In this document: positions 56,992-64,000 of the stretch, one piece after another
Numbering within the stretch: position 1 is the first letter of the stretch
Layout of the letters: every line of letters starts with the position of its first letter
Assembly (NCBI GenBank): GCA_949710005.1
Contig: OX453280.1
Span: 7,480,034-7,544,033, forward strand
DNA length: 64,000 nucleotides
Direction of reading: 5' to 3'
From: Ricordea florida
Lineage: Eukaryota > Cnidaria > Anthozoa > Corallimorpharia > Ricordeidae
Program-made: the position numbers and the translations under genes
The notes under the pieces: model-generated
Databases searched by the model: none
What the model was told of the DNA's origin: nothing
Seen by the model: the letters and a program-made list of their open reading frames with translations, nothing else

Positions 56992-57927
56992 GCCTGGTTT
57001 TCATATGTCGGGAAAATCCCAGATGATCGGGGATTTTGCTGTTTCCCCGACTGTCCCAGATTTTGCCAACTAATGAAAACTTGAAATCGGTGATATCCCC
57101 GATCGTCTGGGATGGACGGGGACAAATCTGGAGAATCGGGAGCGTTTCTATTTTCCCGACGCGTCCCAGATTTCTGCGATGGTCGGCTATCATTCCCGAT
57201 AAATGAAAACTCCAAATTTTTACTTCGGGGATGTCGGCGATGGATTTTGCTCATTACCAATCCCCTAAATCCCTGTATCACAAATAAAGATGCCGTCTCT
57301 CGAAAACGTAAGTGATGGCTATCTCGAATCTCTAGCCCAAGAGGCAAAGAAGAATGATGTGGCGTTTATGGATATCATAAAAGAGTTTCCCATAATTTAC
57401 AACCGTGTCTGTGCAGATTTTAAAGATCGGAACATAAAGAACAACACCTGTCGAAAGATTTCAGATTTGCTTGATTTAGAAGAATCCAAGTGTAAGCAAA
57501 GATACAAAAGCATATATCGAAAGAAGTACTCTCTCTCTGATAGGCGCAACTCGGAAAATAGTGTGTGGAACAGACCATATTTCTCTCTTTTTTTCAAATA
57601 TTCTCTAATCCAAAACCTCTTCATTCTTCGTTTAGTTGGCTTCTGTTTTTTTCATAATGGAAAACCTTGCATTGACGAGTGCAAGAACAGATATGTATTG
57701 AGAACGACGCAGCATAAGCTCGTGTCCATCCATGTTGCTGAAATGCTGTTACATTTGTGTTCAAGTTTCAATTTTTGGCGCACTTTGCATTTCCCGCCAA
57801 ATTCATAATTGGGAGAATCTGGGACAGACCTCTGGCGATTACCCGATATATTAGCAAAATCTGGGATGGTCGGCAAAAAGTAAAATCCTCGATCGTCTGG
57901 GATTTTCCTGACATATGAAAACCAGGC
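56992..57927. mobile_element. 0.94-kb TIR element carrying a MADF domain
   Basis: Ends 56992-57040 and 57879-57927 are inverted repeats starting GCCTGGTTTTCATATGTC (a few mismatches). TTTAA flanks both sides (56987-56991 and 57928-57932). Subterminal copies of (G/A)ATCGTCTGGGAT and related GAT-CGGG motifs are frequent. A MADF-type gene piece on the plus strand suggests derivation from a PIF/Harbinger-like element, whose second gene is a Myb/MADF protein. It lacks a transposase. Confidence 0.85.
57290..57640 (+). pseudogene. MADF (Myb/SANT-like) DNA-binding fragment
   Basis: ATG at 57290 begins MPSLENVSDGYLESLAQEAK, then FMDIIKEFPIIYNRVCADFKD and TCRKISDLLDLEESKCKQRY, the three-helix MADF pattern with conserved aromatic/leucine positions. 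After about residue 95 the frame loses family resemblance (hydrophobic FFKYSLIQNLF). The element's ends suggest it is cargo of a Harbinger-like transposon; it may be a former DNA-binding accessory protein. Confidence 0.65.
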
Positions 57928-58222
57928 TTTAAAAAACCTTTCCAATCACAATGATAAATACTTTCGAGCACAGAATCAATAGCCGATGGATATTTCACAT
58001 CCTTCTCATTTCCCTTTCTCCTATAGCAGACCAAAAATACTCGAGTTTGATATCAAATGAAAGCTCTTGAATTCAGCTTTCGACAGAACCACGTTTTGAG
58101 ACTTCTTATGTATCCCAGAATACATTAAGAGCCATCTCTTTTGTGCAAATAATGTAGGCCCGTCTTCTCCCGGCAATTTTAGCTTGGGGTGCCATATTTA
58201 AAGATAATTTGATGCCTTTTTT
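57928..58222. other. No gene recognised
   Basis: Spacer between the MADF-carrying element and the palindrome. Confidence 0.4.
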
Positions 58223-58357
58223 GGCATATAATTCATGGTAGGCCACCATATAGTCACCAAATATAGTGCTTACAGGGGTATTCAAGGGTTTACAAAGGTA
58301 TTTCCTTGTATACCTCTGTAAACTGACTATATGGTGGCCTACCATGAATTATATGCC
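58223..58357. repeat. 135-bp near-perfect palindrome
   Basis: Outer arms 58223-58256 and 58324-58357 are exact 34-bp reverse complements. Inside them, 58288-58301 and 58310-58323 pair again with one mismatch. The remaining loop parts do not pair well. It would extrude as a long hairpin and could be a foldback MITE; no target duplication was identified. Confidence 0.9.
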
Positions 58358-59084
58358 CGTTTTTTGGCTGCCTGCTGACCCGGCATGTTTGTTTGAACCA
58401 TTGATGACAACAAAATGTGACCATCAAATTTTTGCTCTTCAAAGTTCTTCGCAATCACTTCACATCTGAATATATCCAGCGCCCATGTTTTCATGTTGTC
58501 AACAGACCACTCTCAAAACAAAATGAAAAAAGTGGAGTATTTAAGCTGAACTCAATGACTAGAAATAAAACAACTGAAATACAATTACTAACCAGATACG
58601 TATACACACTTGCTGTCATTTGTACTAACATTAAACTGGTGGCTCTGCTATGGAGGTGGTGCCAATTTTGGTGCGCCTTCTCCTGTTCATCAGGTAACCT
58701 TCATTTTAGTGACTGTGAGGACATCAACTACGATAATATCGAAAATGAGTCATCATACTTCTGGAGTCTGTTTTTATAGTTTTTCCAACTGCCTCCATTT
58801 CGCTTTCACGTTCGACTGGACCCGAAAGCACCGGCAATGTTTCATGATATAACCTTTACCAGTCTTTGGCATGTACATGTCTGTCAGCAATGTGAGAGCG
58901 AGTGAAACAGGACACACACGGGAAAGCTGGAAGTATAAATATATGTTTCCCAGCACTCTGATTGGCTTTATTTCCCACCTAAATAATTCTGGCTTTTCAT
59001 TGGCCATTCTATTTCAAACCCAGTCTTTGCGCGACTTAACTGAGCAAATCCACTGTGCTAAAACACTACTGACTCCTTGTAAAC
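58358..59084. other. No gene recognised
   Basis: AT-rich; several short frames on both strands without recognisable domains. Confidence 0.4.
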
Positions 59085-60440
59085 ATGGCAGACGAAGAGG
59101 AGTTTTTTCCATCATCGCTTTGCAATTGCTTGCAAAAGTCCTGCAGCCGATTTACACTGCCCTTGCAGTAACTGCAAAGGAAAAGCAATTAATCCAAGAA
59201 CCCGTTTGAATCATATTTGCTTGCAAAAAGAGATAATGAAGTTTTCTGCGCCAGAATGGCCATGTAGTGCACGCACACAAGAAGAGGGCTATAGATATGG
59301 ATGAAGATGTTGAAATGAACTGCAAAGGTAAGTTTTTCTTAGTAGCACAAAATGTATTATCTGGTTCATCCAATGAAGAAATGAAGGAATCATGACCTTA
59401 TATCAACTTATAGTCTGTCTCTTGGATTGTCTGTTTAGCAGATGAAAAAAGACATTTTCCTCTTGAAAGTAATTTAAACAGTGGTGAGATGGAGAGTAGC
59501 GATGGTGACGAAGATGGTTTGGAAGTATCAAGATCAAGATGTACATCTGAGAATATGGAATTCCTGAATGCTGCTCTGCCTGTTACAGAAGAATGCAGTG
59601 AATGTTTACTTGTTGTTCAGGATGACCCAACTAGAGACCAGATAAAGATGCTTCTGTTCATGCAATATTTCATTCCCTTGGTTGCATTGATAAGATGGGT
59701 GGCTCACTTAATAACTTTGATGACCTATTGACAATGGCCATGGTGCTTTATTGTAAAGTAGCTCAACTTGATCCAGATGATCAAGAAGTTGTTAGACAGT
59801 GGCCTAAAGGCTGGAGCAATGCAAAGGAAGTTCTTGCTGATGTTGGCTACACTGAAGCAAGAGAATACTTTATTTGTTTGAATGATACTCATCCCTGTCA
59901 CTGGGATATCTTAGAAAGCAGTGATGCCGAGTGTTGGCACTGTGGTGAGAAAGGAACAATTCCTTACTATTATTTGGGTCTGGAAAGAAAGGTGAGACTT
60001 TGGATCTCTGATTGGTCTGTGTAAGCGAATGACTGCACATTGGAGAGTAAAAGAGCACTGGGTCACGAGATATGAGGGATGGCATATCAAAATGAACTGT
60101 GGGATGGTGACAGGTTTTGTGCCATTTCATGGTTTCATGACCCAGAATCCTGCTGGTGTTAAAATAATTTTTCTCAAAGCATATCCTTCGAACGTGTTCT
60201 TCCACAGTTTTGTAACCAACAACATGAGCTATTGCCATATTTCAAATTGCACCTGTATGTATGAACATTGATTTTCATTACCCCCACTCTGTCACTGAGA
60301 ATGCAGAGTTCAATGGGATGTGTTAGAAGGGAAGACAAGGCAACATCAAAAATTATCCTGCATCTTACGCAGCAGGGATGGTATTTGATACACTTTTTAA
60401 ACTGAGACCAAGATGTGTTTACTGTCATGGTTTTCACAAA
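59085..60440 (+). pseudogene. Decayed transposase-like gene, Cys-rich N terminus
   Basis: ATG at 59085 reads MADEEEFFPSSLCNCLQKSC; after a frame change, HCPCSNCKGKAINPRTR continues the zinc-finger. 59495-59715 has an acidic stretch; 59695-60024 continues SLNNFDDLLTMAMVLYCKVA, WPKGWSNAKEVLADVGY, HPCHWDILES and CWHCGEKGTIPYYYLGL; then HWRVKEHWV and WDGDRF follow near 60035-60110. This order resembles the Cys-rich N-terminal half of CACTA-like transposases in invertebrates, the same family I infer at 44.4-46.6 kb. No catalytic core follows before 60440, so it is truncated and frame-broken. Confidence 0.5.
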
Positions 60441-61165
60441 AACAGGAAGAAAACCAGTACTATTAAAAAATAATCTTCTAGCAGTTTGCCTGGTCTCTAA
60501 GCAGCTAACCTGTAATAACCACTGATGGGAAATGAGGACACAAATTCTATATAATAATAACCATTTTATTTAGCAAATAACAAGTGTTTTATTTTCTAAA
60601 CAGAAAAACTGCTAACAACTTTACTTGTAAGCCACTCTAAATTTTAAGAACAGAAAGGCTAAATATGTACAAAACTGGGTTGGTGTGTGAACTGGAATTG
60701 ACAAAAGCTAGAACTCAAACACTTATGTCAACAACTTAAACTTTGACAATTAAAAACATTGCCTGGGATCTTAACATAATGTTCAGTGCATGCTACTTTC
60801 CTTAGCCTGAAATCTCAGCATTTTCAAATTTTTCTTGCACAAAGTCACCTCCTCCCAAGACCCCCGAGATCTCTTATGGTCTACCCTGAAATCAGAACTT
60901 CATACCTTAAATACAATAGACTAACACAACATTCTGCCCAGCTTGAAAACATGGCTGACACAGACCTCTGGTTCTGAGGCTGCCATAAAAATACAACAGT
61001 ACTTAGTTGAGAACACAAAAAAATGGAGATTCTAGGTCATTTCAGACACCAATTTTGTGCATTCCAATTAAATAACCTGTTATTTACAGGGCATGATTCA
61101 ACCCTTGGACAGTTAGTTTGTAACAGAAAAACATTGATCAAAACTGTCGGCCAATAGAGTTTCTT
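60441..61165. other. No gene recognised
   Basis: AT-rich spacer with no feature that I can support; likely includes the 3' UTR of the HECT pseudogene on the minus strand. Confidence 0.4.
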
Positions 61166-62005
61166 TCATATAATATCCATTTCCCAGTTGTCCCAATTAA
61201 GAATGTTTGTGAATTCTTGCCATAATTCCACAAAGTTAGCATATGTGGATGGAATTTCCAGAAGGGGTCCACAAGTGTGGGGGATGGGTCTTGCACTCAA
61301 TCCCTCGCACTTAATGAAAGTAACTTCTATCTGCTTGTCAATCATAATATCCATAGCTTTTGTAAATTGCAAAAACTGTAGGAGTTTTCACATCTCCAGA
61401 CCTCTTACAAATCACTGCAAAAATGTAAATGCATCTCTCTCTCCGTCACTTTTTGGATTTGAGGTGAGACAAGATAGCACCTTTTTCATTGTAGGTTTAA
61501 GACTATCATAGAAGCCCTCAACGGCTGAAAAAGTTTGGAACTGGGGATACTGCTTCAACTGCTGTACAAAAGATTGCAAATATGAAATCATGAGATGTGG
61601 TTTCTGAACTAGTTCCTGCTTGGAAATTTCAAGAATGACTTGGCTAAGGTTTTCATTGGTAACCACCCTTCTACACTTGAATCTTTCAAGAAAATCAGTA
61701 AATTCATCTTCATCATCTGAAAGCTGATTCTTGCTAATGATATCTACAATGAACTCTTCCTCTACTGGGGATAGGTATTTTGTAAGTGAATCAACAAACA
61801 TGGAATCTGGAACTTGGTTGCCAAAGAGGCAGTAGCATAAAAAAGCCTTTGACAAAAAGGTGGAATAGGAGGCAGACACAAACCCTTTAACTAACATTCT
61901 CCCCACAACCTCCCACTCCTCAACAAAGTGGTCATGTCTAACAAAGGGAACCCTTTCTTTGTCTCCTATAGTCATGGAGATAAAAAATTCACTCCAGAAT
62001 AAAGT
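61166..62005 (-). pseudogene. HECT E3-ligase-like pseudogene, N-lobe end and C-lobe
   Basis: One minus-strand frame runs from about 62005 to 61166: VEEWEVVGRMLVKGFV (HECT N-lobe), DEFTDFLERFKCRRVV, ELVQKPHLMIS, then IEVTFIKCEGLSARP and PHTCGPLLEIPSTY. The HTC is in the position of the catalytic Cys that accepts ubiquitin in HECT enzymes, and the frame ends shortly after as HECT proteins do. Two TGA codons interrupt it, at 61412-61414 and 61388-61390, both in frame. Its 5' side ends against a LINE tail, so the rest of the gene is missing. Related pieces occur at 15.4 and 17.6 kb. Confidence 0.75.
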
Positions 62006-62011
62006 GTATAC

Positions 62012-62012
<1 letters not shown>

Positions 62013-62042
<30 letters not shown>

Positions 62043-62052
62043 CATACATACA
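62013..62052. repeat. (TACA)n microsatellite, tail of LINE E
   Basis: About ten TACA units. On the minus strand it reads (TGTA)n and directly follows the LINE E 3' UTR, so it is that element's tail. Confidence 0.9.
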
Positions 62053-64000
62053 TGAACTTTATTTCAACTCGAATTTGAGAGTAGCTATAAAAACTAATGT
62101 CTCCGAGTAAAATAATAAATTTAAAATACAATAAAATACAAATTTATCATTAAAATATTAAAAGCATGCCTATAAAATAGTAAAATTGATAATATGGAAA
62201 GAATACAATATAAAAATTAGGAATTTATAATAAGTTATATTTAATATTAAAATTGATAAAAATTTCGAATATTCCTCTTAAATTCGTCAAAATCCTTGCA
62301 AGTTCTCAAGGCATCAGGAAGAGCATTCCAAAGTTTTGCACAATGATACCTTAACGAGTTTAGACCAAATGTTGTTGTTCTTGCCTTTGGAAGTGACAGA
62401 ATGTAATTGCCACGTAGGTTGTAGTTTACAGCGCGTAGAGTAAACATGTCTCTCATATAATTTGGATAATCAGTTACAAACAAGCTCTTGTATAATACAA
62501 TCAGCATACTTTGAAGTCGTTTATTATGTAATGAAGTGAGGTTAACCTTTTCGAGTAACTGGCTGTAAGAGGAACTGTAATCTTTAAGAATAAACCTAAG
62601 TATACGTTTATTCAAGGTGTCCAACTTGTCAGTGTTACGTGCCCCACAAAAGTGCCAAACTGTAGAGCAGTAATGAAAGTGTGGTACGATGAAAGCCATG
62701 TACAGCTTGAACATAGTTTCACGTGAAATCAGTTTGTGTAGTCTTAACATAACATTTAATTGATTATTTATTTTCTTGCAGATGGTAGATATATAATTAT
62801 CGAAGCAAAGTTTGTTGTCTATGTTCATACCAAATATGTCTATCGAAGGCTTGACAGCAAAAGAAAATGTGTAATCGGTAGTGCCCAGGACCATAGCCTG
62901 ATGCTTAGCTTCGCTGACAATCATACCGTTATCGCGATACCAGTGATTAGCGACTAAAACATCCTGCGTAATACGTTCCTCCAAGTGAACCGGATCTACA
63001 TCAGAGTCGTAGATTTGCTGATCGTCTGCATAAATATTTAGCTTGGTATGTGTCACATGATAAAAAAGATCGTTTATAAAAATATTGAACAACATAGGTC
63101 CTAAGACGCTTCCCTGTGGTACTCCCCTACTAACTCGTTTTCAGGTAGAGTGAGTATCCCCGATCTTGACTCTTTGAGATCTGTCACTCAAATAATCTCT
63201 GAGTAAGGCACAACTGTCTTCACCTACTCTGTACGCTTTGAGTTTGGCTAGAAGGAGTGAGTGTGGAATGACGTCAAACGCTTTTGATAAGTCCATGGAC
63301 ATAACAGCCACCAATTCTCCTTTGTCGCACATTGACCTCCAATCCTCAGTCATCCTTAATACGGACGCCTCGCAGCTGTAATATTTTCTGTATGCAGATG
63401 TGAAGTCCGACAGGATATCCCGATAGAAATCACAAAGCTGTTATGACAGAAGTCTTTCGTAGATATTGTTCAGAGCGGGTAGGACAGTGACAGGCCTGTA
63501 GTTGTGCTTGTTTAATTCCTCTCCTTTTTGAGCAGTGGTGTTACCTGCCCCATTTTCCAACGAGCTGGATAACGATGTTGATCGATGGAACTATTGGTTA
63601 TTTTGGCTAGAGGCCCTGCTATCACAGTTGCAGATTCTTTTATGAGCCTAGGCGGAATCATGTCATGTCCACACAACTTGCGAACATTAATACCCAAGAG
63701 GAGCTGTTCTATTTGTACTTGGTTTGTGTATTGAAAGTTGAAACACACTGGTGCACTCCGTTTATCACTTCGCTCGTGAATGGCCTTGATGCTTGAGTGA
63801 TTGGCAAAGTCCTCTCCATAATCAACTTCATTTATCTCGGCAACACCATCAACAATATGCACGAAGTGATCGTTGAACAATTCTGAAATCTCTTTCTTGT
63901 CACTAACAACAGCATCGTAAATGATATCGTTTGCTTGCTTTATTTTCTTGGAGTGTATAAACGGGCGGTATGTGTCCCAAAAGTCACGCGGATTGTCGGG
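62053..64000 (-). mobile_element. LINE E, 3' half, continuing beyond the window
   Basis: The minus strand carries RT and the 3' UTR, ending in the (TGTA)n tail. Upstream parts run past 64000. Inserted immediately 5' of the HECT pseudogene. Confidence 0.9.
62247..63880 (-). pseudogene. LINE E ORF2 reverse transcriptase
   Basis: 63880-63512 holds a pre-palm region (NVRKLCGHDMIPPRLIKESA, then RYPARWKMGQVTPLLKK). 63353-63141 reads MSMDLSKAFDVIPHSLLLAK. 63095-62247 has the catalytic YADDQQIY, then thumb and a C terminus with LWNALPDALRTCKDFDEFK. Frame changes lie near 63510, 63400 and 63100. The NALP ending and YADD box group it with LINE B (16.6 kb). Confidence 0.9.

Noticed and set aside
61388..61414. 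In-frame TGA codons as selenocysteine sites
   Set aside because: HECT proteins are not selenoproteins and no SECIS-like element was seen; decay is simpler.

Overview
The window looks like repeat-rich invertebrate nuclear DNA, most likely from a cnidarian and probably an anthozoan or stony coral. That is an inference from three things: AT-rich sequence with small exons bounded by GT/AG sites; zinc-ribbon/HECT, P2X7-C-like, THAP, HIRAN-like and RPA-like genes mixed with LINE, Gypsy, BEL/Pao, Penelope, Helitron and TIR elements; and repeat families that I associate with coral assemblies. There is no operon-like or bacterial gene organisation and no rRNA, tRNA or CRISPR array that I can support.

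Layout. From 0 to 3.5 kb there are LINE 3'-end debris, microsatellites and an old tandem duplication. From 3.5 to 13.45 kb lies a plus-strand LINE with decayed ORF1 and ORF2; its 3' end is split by a complete minus-strand Gypsy element with 160-bp LTRs (7918-13309), which itself contains a 0.7-kb foldback. From 13.5 to 17.7 kb are pieces of one or two zinc-ribbon/HECT E3-ligase-like genes, interrupted by a LINE fragment. From 17.74 to 26.74 kb is the most interesting region: a 9-kb unit bounded by 17-bp inverted repeats. It carries two divergent genes, a short two-exon HIRAN-like gene that is still open, and a long decayed gene with a Cys-rich N terminus, a PCNA-binding (PIP) motif and an arrangement of acidic residues that could be a DDE transposase triad. 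A separate 2.9-kb TIR element, itself holding a LINE fragment, sits inside it.

From 26.74 to 30.64 kb is a 5'-truncated BEL/Pao element abutting the end of the 9-kb unit. From 32.7 to 38.2 kb are an RPA70-like exon, a decayed Helitron protein and two Penelope RT fragments. From 38.3 to 43.6 kb is a fairly young minus-strand LINE whose endonuclease domain is split by a 2-kb TIR element. From 44.4 to 46.6 kb is a decayed CACTA-like transposase gene. From 46.98 to 52.07 kb is a three-level nest: a 5.1-kb TIR element contains a 3.5-kb TIR element with a 6-bp target duplication, which contains a 17-copy 69-bp satellite with higher-order structure.

From 53.3 to 56.8 kb are two host-like spliced genes, a P2X7-C-like gene and a THAP gene. 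From 57.0 to 60.4 kb are a MADF-carrying short TIR element, a 135-bp palindrome and another decayed transposase N terminus. From 61.2 to 64.0 kb are a HECT C-terminal pseudogene and a minus-strand LINE running off the end.

Most coding sequence here is mobile. Genes that look host-like or still open are the HIRAN-like gene (18036-18574), the RPA-like exon, the P2X7-C-like gene (one frame lesion) and the THAP gene. All family names rest on motif recognition by eye; no database search was run.
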